Shown here: positions 1-6,982 of the stretch, piece by piece | Numbering within the stretch: the stretch's first letter is position 1 | Layout of the letters: each line of letters opens with the position of its first letter | Source: Chryseobacterium sp. UBA6632 | GTDB lineage: Bacteria > Bacteroidota > Bacteroidia > Flavobacteriales > Weeksellaceae | Reading direction: 5' to 3' | NCBI GenBank assembly: GCA_002455915.1 | Contig: DKLU01000228.1 | Span: 378 to 22,861 of the forward strand | DNA length: 22,484 nucleotides | Translations under genes and position numbers: made by a program | The notes under the pieces: generated by a model | What the model was told of the DNA's origin: nothing | The model's input: the letters and a program-made list of their open reading frames with translations, nothing else | Databases searched by the model: none

Positions 1-20
1 TGCGAACTTTGCGTTAAAAT
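1..20. repeat. Fragment of an intergenic CTTTGCGT-containing element
   Basis: The first bases of the window contain CTTTGCGT at 7-14 followed by an A-rich run. The same 8-mer recurs at 1229-1236, and its reverse complement occurs at 1086-1093, both in the next intergenic gap. It may be the edge of a short dispersed intergenic repeat cut by the window start. Only the 8-mer sharing is visible; that the element is dispersed through the genome is inferred. Confidence 0.3.
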
Positions 21-30
21 AAAAAACAAA

Positions 31-1068
31 ATGAATCAAAAATTCGAAAAAGCAATATTATTTTCAGGAGGCGGAACAAGATTAATGATCTACCTCGGAA
101 TGTTTTCTGCTCTTGAAGAACTCGGAATGAAACCCGATGTTCTGATCGCTTCCTGCGGCGGAGCATTTGCTGCAACCGTCGTCAATGCTTTTTCAGATAA
201 TGTTTTAAGAAAACAATATTTACAGTCAGAAGAATATTATCTGTTTGTTTCAAAAACAACCTTAACGAAGCATAGAAAACTCAATAAAATAGGGCTTTTT
301 ACATTAAAAAAAATACTCAACAAAAATAATGCACCCTATATTGAAGATGTATTTAACAGATATTTGGTAGAAATGAATCAGGATTTATCCGAAGATTTTC
401 CTTCACTAAAAAACGTAAAATTTTCTCAGGGAATCTCTACTTTAATTATCGGTTCGGAAATTCTATTTGACCCAAAAGAAATCAATCAAAAACGAAACAA
501 CAGAAAATTATACCAGAAAACAATTTTCACCGATTCCGAAACAGCAAAGAAAATTATTCCTAATGAAATTATCATTAATTCTGAAAATTTAAAAAACAGT
601 GCCGTTGAAAATATCCCCAAAATAGAAACCCAATTTTCAATGCTGGAAAGTACAAGAATTTCAATTTCTGATATGTTTTACGTTGAACCAGCTTTTATTC
701 AAGGAAAATATTTTGCGGGAGGAGCCATCGATCTTATCCCAATTGAATTGGCAAAACATCTTGCCAATGAAGTTATTATTGAAAAAAAACAACCTTACAA
801 TAAAACGGAAGAAGCATTCGTCCGTGCAGTTTTAGGATACAGTGGAAATGAAAGATTACAGAAAGTTGAAAAATTTTCTCCTGATTTTCAGATTGATACC
901 GTTAATATAAAACAAGATTTGGAAGGACATTATTTAAAGAAAAGCATCAATTGGCAAAAATTTCAAATTGATTTTTCATTGCCAAAAAGTTATCCACAAT
1001 TTAAAAAAGACATGGAAAAGCAATGGCAGTATGGTTTTGATCAGACGATCAAAAGTTTTAGAAAATAA
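31..1068 (+). CDS. Patatin-like protein with substituted catalytic residues
   Basis: This 345-residue protein has the patatin phospholipase layout. A glycine-rich oxyanion loop, GGGTR, sits at residues 13-17. A PDVLIASCGGA stretch at 35-45 falls where patatins have the DxIxGTSAGA nucleophile elbow. A YFAGGAIDLIP stretch begins at 227, where they have the DGG/DGA motif. In patatins the elbow Ser and the DGG Asp form the catalytic dyad that cleaves acyl esters of lipids. Here the aligned positions are Cys42 and Ala229, so ordinary phospholipase activity is doubtful. No signal peptide is visible, so it is probably cytoplasmic. It precedes an SDR/phosphatase/hydrolase-methyltransferase cluster by 236 bp and may bind or handle the same lipids without hydrolysing them. 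The family call rests on motifs; the inactivity is inference. Confidence 0.75.
   Translation: MNQKFEKAILFSGGGTRLMIYLGMFSALEELGMKPDVLIASCGGAFAATVVNAFSDNVLRKQYLQSEEYYLFVSKTTLTKHRKLNKIGLFTLKKILNKNNAPYIEDVFNRYLVEMNQDLSEDFPSLKNVKFSQGISTLIIGSEILFDPKEINQKRNNRKLYQKTIFTDSETAKKIIPNEIIINSENLKNSAVENIPKIETQFSMLESTRISISDMFYVEPAFIQGKYFAGGAIDLIPIELAKHLANEVIIEKKQPYNKTEEAFVRAVLGYSGNERLQKVEKFSPDFQIDTVNIKQDLEGHYLKKSINWQKFQIDFSLPKSYPQFKKDMEKQWQYGFDQTIKSFRK
990..998 (+). promoter_or_regulatory. Perfect DnaA-box 9-mer inside the patatin-like gene
   Basis: TTATCCACA matches the high-affinity E. coli DnaA box exactly. It lies inside coding sequence, in opposite orientation to the three boxes at 2757-2789. A single box can occur by chance; it is listed because of that nearby array. 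Confidence 0.3.
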
Positions 1069-1080
1069 TCATCATTAATA

Positions 1081-1240
1081 ATTAAACGCAAAGATTTTTA
1101 TTTCAAACGTTCTATTTTAGTAAGCAAAAGCAAATAAAATTTACTTCGCGAAGCTTGAAATAACGCTTCATAAAATCAACTTGTTGATTCTTCTTGCTCA
1201 CTCAAATCATGAATCCCATCAAATAAAACTTTGCGTCAAA
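1081..1240. repeat. Intergenic repeat-like element with inverted CTTTGCGT ends
   Basis: The 236-bp gap between the patatin-like gene and the SDR gene is structured. ACGCAAAG at 1086-1093 and its inverse CTTTGCGT at 1229-1236 bracket about 150 bp. Inside lie a perfect 10-bp palindrome, CTTCGCGAAG, at 1144-1153, and a small hairpin with arms AATCAAC (1174-1180) and GTTGATT (1183-1189). The interior has no credible ORF. The organisation resembles a short dispersed intergenic repeat, perhaps a non-coding mobile (MITE or REP-like) element. It carries no transposase and shows no obvious target duplication. Copies elsewhere in the genome cannot be checked from here. Confidence 0.4.
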
Positions 1241-1304
1241 AATTTTACAATTACATTTCAAATAAAATCTAATTTTACATGAAATACAAAATCACAACAA
1301 ACTC

Positions 1305-2060
1305 ATGAACGTTTTTATCGCAGGCGGAACTTCGGGAATTGGCTACTCTTTGGCTCAACATTATCTTGAAAAAGATTTTCAGGTGGGAGTTTGCGGACGT
1401 GATTTAACAAAAATCCCTCAGAATAATTATCAAAATTTAAAAACTTTTGAAGCAGACGTTTGTGATATGGATGCGTTAGTTTCGGCAGTGAAAAATTTTC
1501 TTCCAAACAATGAAAATTTAGATTTATTTATTAATTGCGCCGGAAGTTATTCAGAAGACGTTGCCAGAAATATTTTTTACGAAGAAGCTGAAGAAATGTT
1601 GAGAACAAATATTTTAGGAACCGTCAACTGTTTTGAGGTAGCCCGAAATTTCATGAAAGATCAAAAGTCAGGAAAAATTGCTGTGATTGCTTCGGTTTCA
1701 GGAATTTTGGATTACGAAAATTCAAGTTTATATACGAAAACAAAACGTTCTGTGATTCAAATTGCAGATGCTTACCGAAGAGCTTTGAAGCCGTTTGGAA
1801 TCTCTGTAACAACGATTGCTCCGGGGTATATTGATACTCAGAAATTAAGAGATCTCAACCATAACGATTTAAGCAAAAAACCGTTTTTAATGGATGTAAA
1901 GTCCGCAACAGAAATGATTTCTCAAGCGATTGAAGAACGAAAAAAATTCATCATTTTCCCGTCAAAGATGAAATGGATGATGAAATCACTTGCCCTATTA
2001 CCTTCTTCATTATTAAATATCATCATGTTCAGAAAAGCAAAATGGATGAAAAACGACTGA
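1305..2060 (+). CDS. Short-chain dehydrogenase/reductase (SDR family)
   Basis: This 251-residue protein is the usual length of a classical SDR. The N-terminal Rossmann motif GGTSGIG is at residues 7-13, NCAG (for the usual NNAG) at 77-80, the structural/catalytic Asn at about 102, Ser at 130/132, and the catalytic YTKTK (YxxxK) at 143-147, followed by PG at 173-174. Family knowledge indicates NAD(P)(H)-dependent oxidation or reduction of a hydroxyl or keto group; the substrate cannot be read from sequence. The C-terminus is basic and hydrophobic (about residues 215-247), suggesting membrane association. It overlaps the PAP2/phosphatase gene by 19 bp, so the two are probably translated together and act on one lipid-like substrate. 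Confidence 0.88.
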   Translation: MNVFIAGGTSGIGYSLAQHYLEKDFQVGVCGRDLTKIPQNNYQNLKTFEADVCDMDALVSAVKNFLPNNENLDLFINCAGSYSEDVARNIFYEEAEEMLRTNILGTVNCFEVARNFMKDQKSGKIAVIASVSGILDYENSSLYTKTKRSVIQIADAYRRALKPFGISVTTIAPGYIDTQKLRDLNHNDLSKKPFLMDVKSATEMISQAIEERKKFIIFPSKMKWMMKSLALLPSSLLNIIMFRKAKWMKND

Positions 2061-3367
2061 AAATATCGCAGAAAATTTATGCTCTACTATTGTGTTCTGT
2101 CGTATTTATGATGGTTTACAATTATTCAGCGTGGCATATTTCGAAGCTGGAAAATGTTCCTTCTTTTGTTTTTAATTTTGAAAAATATATTCCGTTTATT
2201 CCATGGACAATCATTCCTTATATGACTAGTGGATTATTTTTTTGTTTGGTATTTTTCTTTTGTAAAACCAAAGAAGAATTAGCTATTCTGACGAAAAGAA
2301 TGCTTTTTGTGACGGTCATTGCAGGGATTTGTTTTCTTTTATTTCCTTTAAAATTTTCATTAAATAAACCTGAAATCAGCAGTTCTGTTTTAGGAATTCC
2401 ATTTCAGTTTTTAAAAATATTTGATTCGCCCTTTAATCAGACTCCATCATTGCATATTGCGTATGCTTTTATCTTTTGGTCGGTTTTCAGAAATTTAAAA
2501 AGAGAAAGAATATTTTTAATGATTTGGTTAATTCTTTTAGGAATTTCTACACTCACCACTTATCAACACCATTTGATCGATGTTTTGGCAGGAGGAATTC
2601 TTACACACATAAGCTTTATTATTTTTCCCTATCGTAAAAATGACTTTCAATATCGAAATTTTCAGGTAGCAAATTATTATTTTTTATTCAGCTGGATTTT
2701 CTTAACCATAACTTTATTATTCAATCAATTTGTAGCAAAATTTGATTCTACATTTTTGTGGATAACTCTGTGGATAAAATTGTGGATAACTTTTTCAATA
2801 GCTTTGATCGGTTATCAATATCAAAAGAATAATATTCATTTTCTAAAAGATAAAAACGGAAATATTTCAATTTTAAAAAAGATATTTTATGCTCCTTATT
2901 TATTGATTTACTGTATCTTTTGGAGATTTTTAAGAAAGAATAAAAAGCCTATTGAGATTATTTCTAATATTTATATTTCATCAAAGCCAAATAAGCAAGA
3001 TTTAATTGATTTTAATGTTAATAAAAATACTTTCGTCTACGATTTATCAGCCGAAATTGAAGAAACTCAACAATTAAAAGAAGAAACAAAATATCGATCC
3101 GCTCCATTTTTAGATATCGGAAGTTTTGACATTGACGAAACAAGAAAATTATTAACTGAAATCACCAATAATTATCATAATCTTCCGAAAGACGGAAAAA
3201 TCTTGATTCACTGCACAATGGGCTTTACGAGAAGTTCTGTGATTGGGATTTTGGTAATGAAAAATATTCTATCTTTATCGTTAGAAGAAGCAGTAACCAA
3301 CATGAAAACCAAGAATAAAAATGCGATTATCCATTCTTATGTATTGGGTTTTTTGAAAAAAATTTAA
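2042..3367 (+). CDS. Membrane PAP2 / dual-specificity phosphatase fusion (YnbD-like)
   Basis: The protein is 441 residues from the ATG at 2042. This start was preferred over one at 1973 because it gives a short charged N-terminus followed directly by a membrane segment and cuts the overlap with the SDR gene to 19 bp. The N-terminal two-thirds is multi-pass membrane with a PAP2-type phosphatase core: TPSLH (Ser136, His138) and YQHHLID (His176, Asp180). The usual first PAP2 motif is not obvious. The C-terminal part is a cytoplasmic tyrosine/dual-specificity phosphatase with the CX5R loop HCTMGFTRSS (Cys391, Arg397). This architecture matches E. coli YnbD, which is encoded beside YnbC, as here. 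Dephosphorylation or head-group exchange on a lipid phosphate is plausible but inferred. An unusual LWIT-LWIK-LWIT repeat occupies residues 239-250. Confidence 0.85.
   Translation: MDEKRLKISQKIYALLLCSVVFMMVYNYSAWHISKLENVPSFVFNFEKYIPFIPWTIIPYMTSGLFFCLVFFFCKTKEELAILTKRMLFVTVIAGICFLLFPLKFSLNKPEISSSVLGIPFQFLKIFDSPFNQTPSLHIAYAFIFWSVFRNLKRERIFLMIWLILLGISTLTTYQHHLIDVLAGGILTHISFIIFPYRKNDFQYRNFQVANYYFLFSWIFLTITLLFNQFVAKFDSTFLWITLWIKLWITFSIALIGYQYQKNNIHFLKDKNGNISILKKIFYAPYLLIYCIFWRFLRKNKKPIEIISNIYISSKPNKQDLIDFNVNKNTFVYDLSAEIEETQQLKEETKYRSAPFLDIGSFDIDETRKLLTEITNNYHNLPKDGKILIHCTMGFTRSSVIGILVMKNILSLSLEEAVTNMKTKNKNAIIHSYVLGFLKKI
2756..2791 (+). repeat. Three 12-bp tandem units carrying perfect DnaA boxes
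   Basis: Three near-identical 12-bp units encode LWIT, LWIK and LWIT in a membrane helix of the YnbD-like protein. Each contains the exact 9-mer TGTGGATAA, the reverse complement of DnaA box TTATCCACA, at 2757-2765, 2769-2777 and 2781-2789. Orientation is the same and spacing is exactly 12 bp. This could be a DnaA-binding array or the by-product of a repeated tetrapeptide with constant codon choice. The sequence identity is certain; DnaA binding is hypothesis. Confidence 0.5.
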
Positions 3368-3371
3368 CTTT

Positions 3372-5063
3372 ATGAACAGCGGAATTTTTAAAAGTTTTGA
3401 CGGCAATGAAATTTTTTATCGTGAATGGAATTTTCAGCCTCAACAGAAAAATATCATCATGATCCACCGCGGTCATGAACATTCTGAAAGATTGAATGAT
3501 ATAGCTCAATCACCACAATTTTCTAAATTTAATATTTTTGCGTTTGACCTTCGTGGTCACGGTCATACCAAGGCAAAAACGTCCTCCATTTTTATGGATT
3601 ATGTTCGTGATCTGGATGCTTTCGCTAAGTTTTTACAGTCGAAATACGAAATCAAAATTTCAGATATTTTTGTCGTTGCCAACAGTATTGGAGGTGTTGT
3701 CGCTTCGGCTTGGGCTCACGATTTTGCACCTCAAATCGCCGGAATGGCTTTATTGGCACCGGCTTTTAGAATTAATTTGATTGTTCCTTTGGCTAACGAA
3801 ATGATTACTTTGGGAACTAAGCTAAAAAAAGGATTGATCATAAAAAGTTACGTGAAATCAAAAATGCTGACACACGATCCTGAACAGCAAAAAGCGTACG
3901 ATACGGATCCGTTGATATCAAGATCGATTGATGCAGAATTACTGATTGACCTTGCCAAAGCAGGAAAAAGGCTGGTTGAAGATGCAGAAGCAATTGATAC
4001 GCCTACTTTGATTTTAGCCGCAGAAAAAGATCATGTGGTTTTCAATAAAGATCAGAAAATTTTTCATGAGAAATTAGATACAGATTTAAAACATTTTGAA
4101 GTTCTTCCAAATTTTTTCCACGGAATTTTATTTGATACCGGAAAAGAAATGGTTTACGATAAAATTGTAGATTTTGCAGAAAAATGTTTCTATAAAATTC
4201 AAAAAATGCCTTCACTTTCGCCTGACAAATTTTCGGTAAAAGAATATCAGGATTTACAGAACAATGTAGGGAACAACCTGAATTTCAAATTTCAAAAGTT
4301 TTCATTAAACAATATTGGAAAGATCAGTACCGGAATGGCAATTGGTCTGAAATATGGTTTTGACTCCGGAGCTTCTTTGGATTATGTGTATCATAATCAG
4401 CCGAGTGGAAAATTCGGTTTCGGAAAAATGATGGATAAAAATTATCTAGAAGCGATTGGATGGCGAGGAATTCGTATCAGAAAACAACATTTGATTCAGC
4501 TTTTAGAAGAAAAAATTCAGCAATTAAAACAAGTAGGAAGAGCGATTAAAATTCTTGATATTGCCGGAGGAACGGGAAATTATTTATTTAATATTAAAGA
4601 AAAATATCCCGAAGTTGAGATCGTTATCAACGAATTTGTGCAATCAAATATCGAAATCGGTGAAAAAGTGATTAAAGAAAAAAGTTATCAACAAATTCGT
4701 TTTACCAATTTTGATTGTTTTGATCCTTCAACGTATCAAAAACTTAATTTTGAACCGAACATTACCATCGTTTCAGGGATTTTTGAACTTTTTGGCGACA
4801 ATGAAATGGCGAGTAAAGCCGTTCAGGGAATTGCTGCAATTTCGGAGAAAAATTCATTTGTAGTTTACACGGGACAGCCTTGGCATCCGCAATTGAAAAT
4901 GATTGCTTATGTTTTGAATAATCATCAGAATAAAGACTGGATAATGAGAAGGCGTTCACAGAAAGAGCTCGACATGCTATTTGCTTTTAACAATATCCAA
5001 AAAGAAAATATGCTGATAGATGATTTTGGAATTTTTACGGTTTCGTCCGGGAAGGTGAATTAA
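3372..5063 (+). CDS. Alpha/beta-hydrolase / SAM methyltransferase fusion (YnbC-like)
   Basis: This 563-residue protein has two domains. The N-terminal half is an alpha/beta hydrolase resembling monoacylglycerol lipases, with nucleophile elbow ANSIGG (Ser105), probable acid Asp220 in AAEKDHVV and His250 in NFFHG. The elbow starts with Ala-Asn rather than the usual Gly-x. The C-terminal half carries a class I SAM-binding motif I, DIAGGTGNY, at 396-404, followed by methyltransferase-like strands. The same fusion at similar length is E. coli YnbC, whose gene neighbours ynbD, matching the gene 4 bp upstream here. No signal peptide is visible. A role in acyl hydrolysis plus methylation of a lipid or head-group intermediate is inferred; no substrate is known to me. 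A strong hairpin terminator follows immediately. Confidence 0.88.
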   Translation: MNSGIFKSFDGNEIFYREWNFQPQQKNIIMIHRGHEHSERLNDIAQSPQFSKFNIFAFDLRGHGHTKAKTSSIFMDYVRDLDAFAKFLQSKYEIKISDIFVVANSIGGVVASAWAHDFAPQIAGMALLAPAFRINLIVPLANEMITLGTKLKKGLIIKSYVKSKMLTHDPEQQKAYDTDPLISRSIDAELLIDLAKAGKRLVEDAEAIDTPTLILAAEKDHVVFNKDQKIFHEKLDTDLKHFEVLPNFFHGILFDTGKEMVYDKIVDFAEKCFYKIQKMPSLSPDKFSVKEYQDLQNNVGNNLNFKFQKFSLNNIGKISTGMAIGLKYGFDSGASLDYVYHNQPSGKFGFGKMMDKNYLEAIGWRGIRIRKQHLIQLLEEKIQQLKQVGRAIKILDIAGGTGNYLFNIKEKYPEVEIVINEFVQSNIEIGEKVIKEKSYQQIRFTNFDCFDPSTYQKLNFEPNITIVSGIFELFGDNEMASKAVQGIAAISEKNSFVVYTGQPWHPQLKMIAYVLNNHQNKDWIMRRRSQKELDMLFAFNNIQKENMLIDDFGIFTVSSGKVN

Positions 5064-5097
5064 AAAAGAGACAACTATCAAATAGTTGTCTCTTTTT
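5063..5097. terminator. Bidirectional intrinsic terminator
   Basis: A perfect 16-bp inverted repeat (arms 5063-5078 and 5082-5097) with a 3-base loop has A-rich and T-rich ends, so either transcript gets a U-tract. It overlaps the last base of the YnbC-like stop codon on the plus strand. On the minus strand it starts two bases beyond the tRNA discriminator base. It therefore probably ends both the lipid operon and the convergent tRNA transcript. Confidence 0.93.
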
Positions 5098-5099
5098 AG

Positions 5100-5173
5100 T
5101 GAGCTCGACAGGATTCAAACCTGTAACCTTCTGAGCCGTAATCAGATGCGCTATTCAGTTGCGCCACGAGCCC
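5100..5173 (-). tRNA. tRNA-Arg (anticodon ACG)
   Basis: The minus strand folds into a complete 74-nt cloverleaf: 7-bp acceptor stem with one G2-U71 wobble, 4-bp GCGC D stem, anticodon stem TCTGA/TCAGA around loop TTACGGC, and 5-bp T stem ACAGG/CCTGT. The anticodon is ACG at 5139-5137, giving Arg; A34 would normally become inosine to read CGU/CGC/CGA. The discriminator is A73 and CCA is not encoded. The D loop reads AACTGAATA and the T loop TTTGAAT. Thus the near-invariant G19 and C56 are A19 (5155) and U56 (5117), which could still form a Watson-Crick elbow pair. The stems are intact, so it is likely functional. Confidence 0.95.
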
Positions 5174-5196
5174 TTTTATCCTTTACTATTTAAAGG

Positions 5197-5228
5197 TTTG
5201 CAAATATAGCACTTTTTTCTTTTCTTTG
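5197..5228 (+). promoter_or_regulatory. Candidate promoter of the substrate-binding lipoprotein gene
   Basis: TTTG at 5197-5200, a 20-base spacer and TTTCTTTG at 5221-5228 (one mismatch to TAnnTTTG) lie just before the ATG at 5233. This overlaps the divergent tRNA promoter. Only four bases separate the box from the start codon, implying a leaderless or nearly leaderless transcript. Confidence 0.35.
5201..5208 (-). promoter_or_regulatory. Promoter -7 box of the tRNA-Arg gene
   Basis: On the minus strand TATATTTG, an exact match to the Bacteroidetes -7 consensus TAnnTTTG, lies 27 bases upstream of the tRNA 5' end. No clear TTG/TTTG is present at the usual 17-23-base spacing, so the -33 element is degenerate. 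A start near 5195 would give a short 5' leader removed by RNase P. Confidence 0.65.
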
Positions 5229-5232
5229 AAAG

Positions 5233-6279
5233 ATGAAAGCAAAAATTTTACTGTTAATCACGTTTTTCACGCTAATCGCCTGTAAAAGAGAACTAAAAAT
5301 TTCGTCTTCGGATTCCGTTTTAATCTCCAATCGGGTGGAATTTAAAGAAGATATTAAATCTTTGCAGTTGAAATCGGGGAATTATACCTATAATTTTAAA
5401 TCAGATCAAATTCCGTTCAAAAAAATCATATTGCTAAATGCTAGTCTGGCTGGATATTTTCAGGAATTAAATGCAGAAAATATGATTATAGGAGTTTCTA
5501 GTCCGGAATATATTTATTCAGATAAAATTCAGAGTTTAGTAAAAGAAGGAAAGATTCAGAATATAGGGAGTGATCAGAAATATGATGTTGAAAAGATTAT
5601 TTCTCTAAAGCCTGATGCTATTTTTACCAATTATATCGCGAGCTTTCAGAACACGTATGAATTGCTTAAAAATAACGGAATTCAGGTAATATTTCTTGAT
5701 GAATATTTAGAGCAAAAACCTTTAGAAAAAACAGCGTATATTAAACTCTTTGGAAAACTTTTGGGAAAAGATCAGCAGGCTGAAGCAAAATTTAAAGAAA
5801 TTGAGAAAAATTATACTGATTTAAAACAATTAGCTTTAAAATCTACAGTAAAGCCAACGGTACTTGCTAATGAAATGTATGGCGATGTATGGTATCTTCC
5901 CGGAGGAAAAACTTCTGTGGCTCATTATATTTCAGATGCCAATGCCAATTATATTTTAAAAGATAATTCAGATGAAAAAGCTGTAACGATGAGCTTCGAA
6001 GAGGTATATGCAAAGGCTGGAAATGTTCAATTTTGGGTGAATGCAGGAAATCATATTTCAAAGAAAGAAATGCTGAATATTAATCCTTTTTATGAAAAAT
6101 TAGAAGTTTTCAATAAAGGAAAAATTTATGGAATTTCAGGTAAAGAAAAGGATAAAGCAAATGATTTTTTTGAAAGTGGTGTTGTACGATCAGACTTAGT
6201 TTTGAAAGATTATATTAAAATTTTTTACCCTGAGCTTTTGCCAGATTATCAACTGACTTACATGAAAGAATTGCAATAA
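5233..6279 (+). CDS. BtuF/FhuD-type ABC substrate-binding lipoprotein
   Basis: This 348-residue protein begins with a lipoprotein signal: basic MKAK, a hydrophobic stretch and the lipobox LIAC, with acylated Cys17. The rest fits the helical-backbone metal-receptor family that binds ferric siderophores, haem or cobalamin: an opening strand containing IILLNASLAGYF, a segment ending in VEKIISLKPDAIFTNY, then a long connecting helix with many Lys/Glu before the second lobe. It would sit at the membrane face in the periplasm and hand a ligand to an ABC importer. No permease or ATPase gene is adjacent; the next gene is mtgA. The ligand therefore cannot be guessed, and the partner must lie elsewhere or be absent. 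The divergent tRNA gene leaves only about 60 bp for promoters. Confidence 0.85.
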   Translation: MKAKILLLITFFTLIACKRELKISSSDSVLISNRVEFKEDIKSLQLKSGNYTYNFKSDQIPFKKIILLNASLAGYFQELNAENMIIGVSSPEYIYSDKIQSLVKEGKIQNIGSDQKYDVEKIISLKPDAIFTNYIASFQNTYELLKNNGIQVIFLDEYLEQKPLEKTAYIKLFGKLLGKDQQAEAKFKEIEKNYTDLKQLALKSTVKPTVLANEMYGDVWYLPGGKTSVAHYISDANANYILKDNSDEKAVTMSFEEVYAKAGNVQFWVNAGNHISKKEMLNINPFYEKLEVFNKGKIYGISGKEKDKANDFFESGVVRSDLVLKDYIKIFYPELLPDYQLTYMKELQ

Positions 6280-6302
6280 CTCAGAGGTTTTCATTATTTT
6301 TG
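6271..6302 (+). promoter_or_regulatory. Candidate promoter of mtgA
   Basis: TTG at 6271-6273, a 21-base spacer and TATTTTTG at 6295-6302 match the Bacteroidetes TTG-N17-23-TAnnTTTG pattern. The box ends 22 bases before the mtgA start, allowing a short leader. The -33 element overlaps the end of the preceding lipoprotein gene. Confidence 0.5.
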
Positions 6303-6324
6303 TTATTCCTTTTTATAAAATGTT

Positions 6325-6969
6325 ATGTGGAAAAAAATTAAACAGTTCATCTTCGTCATCCTTATTCTGAACGTAGTATTCATCGTATGGGGACGATTTT
6401 TCAATCCGCCCATCACCATTACTCAGATCGGAGGACTTTTCGAATACGGGAAGCTTCACAGAGACTATATTTCGTACGATGAGATGGGAAATAATGTAAA
6501 GAAGGCTGTTATTGCTTCTGAAGATCAAAAATTCTTTATTCATGATGGTTTCGATTATACTGCGATTGAAAAAGCAATGAAAAATAATGAGAAAGGTAAA
6601 AAATTGAGAGGAGGAAGTACAATTTCTCAGCAAACCGCTAAAAATGTTTTTCTGTGGCAAGGCAGAAGCTGGTTGAGAAAGGGTTTGGAGGCTGTTTACA
6701 CCTTCATTATAGAAAAAGTTTGGAGTAAAGATATTATTCTGGAAAGATATCTGAATTCTATTGAAATGGGACAGGGGGTTTTTGGAATTGAAGCGGCTTC
6801 ACAATATTATTTTAATAAATCGTCGAAAGACTTAACCACTTCTGAAGCGGCTTGGATAGCGGCTGTTTTGCCAAATCCAAAGAAATATGACCCGAAAAAT
6901 CCTTCGGCTTATTTAAGAAAGAAACACAATTGGATCATGAGACAAATGAGGAATGTGAGTTTGAAATAG
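6325..6969 (+). CDS. mtgA: Monofunctional biosynthetic peptidoglycan glycosyltransferase
   Basis: This 214-residue protein has one N-terminal membrane anchor (about residues 8-24) and a single GT51 domain, with no transpeptidase domain. The GT51 motifs are in order: SEDQKFFIHDGFD at 65-77 with catalytic Glu66, RGGSTISQQTAKN at 95-107, and IILERYLNSIEMG at about 137-149 with the second conserved Glu (Glu140). The enzyme polymerises lipid II into glycan strands on the outer face of the cytoplasmic membrane. Length and architecture match MtgA. It follows the lipoprotein gene by 45 bp, where a promoter-like sequence is present, so it may be transcribed separately. It is complete; the assignment is secure on motifs. 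Confidence 0.95.
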   Translation: MWKKIKQFIFVILILNVVFIVWGRFFNPPITITQIGGLFEYGKLHRDYISYDEMGNNVKKAVIASEDQKFFIHDGFDYTAIEKAMKNNEKGKKLRGGSTISQQTAKNVFLWQGRSWLRKGLEAVYTFIIEKVWSKDIILERYLNSIEMGQGVFGIEAASQYYFNKSSKDLTTSEAAWIAAVLPNPKKYDPKNPSAYLRKKHNWIMRQMRNVSLK

Positions 6970-6977
6970 TATCTTTG
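6970..6977 (+). promoter_or_regulatory. -7 box immediately before the COG4389-type gene
   Basis: TATCTTTG is an exact TAnnTTTG match, starting at the last base-pair step after the mtgA stop and ending five bases before the next ATG. No TTG/TTTG is seen at 17-23 bases upstream. If used, transcription would begin at or near the start codon. Confidence 0.4.
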
Positions 6978-6982
6978 CATTA

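Noticed and set aside
1973..2041. Upstream in-frame start for the PAP2/phosphatase gene
   Set aside because: It would add 23 residues with no family resemblance and enlarge the overlap with the SDR gene to 88 bp. The ATG at 2042 gives a natural membrane-protein N-terminus.
3538..3780. 80-codon plus-strand frame within the hydrolase-methyltransferase gene
   Set aside because: It is a shifted-frame shadow of the catalytic hydrolase region.
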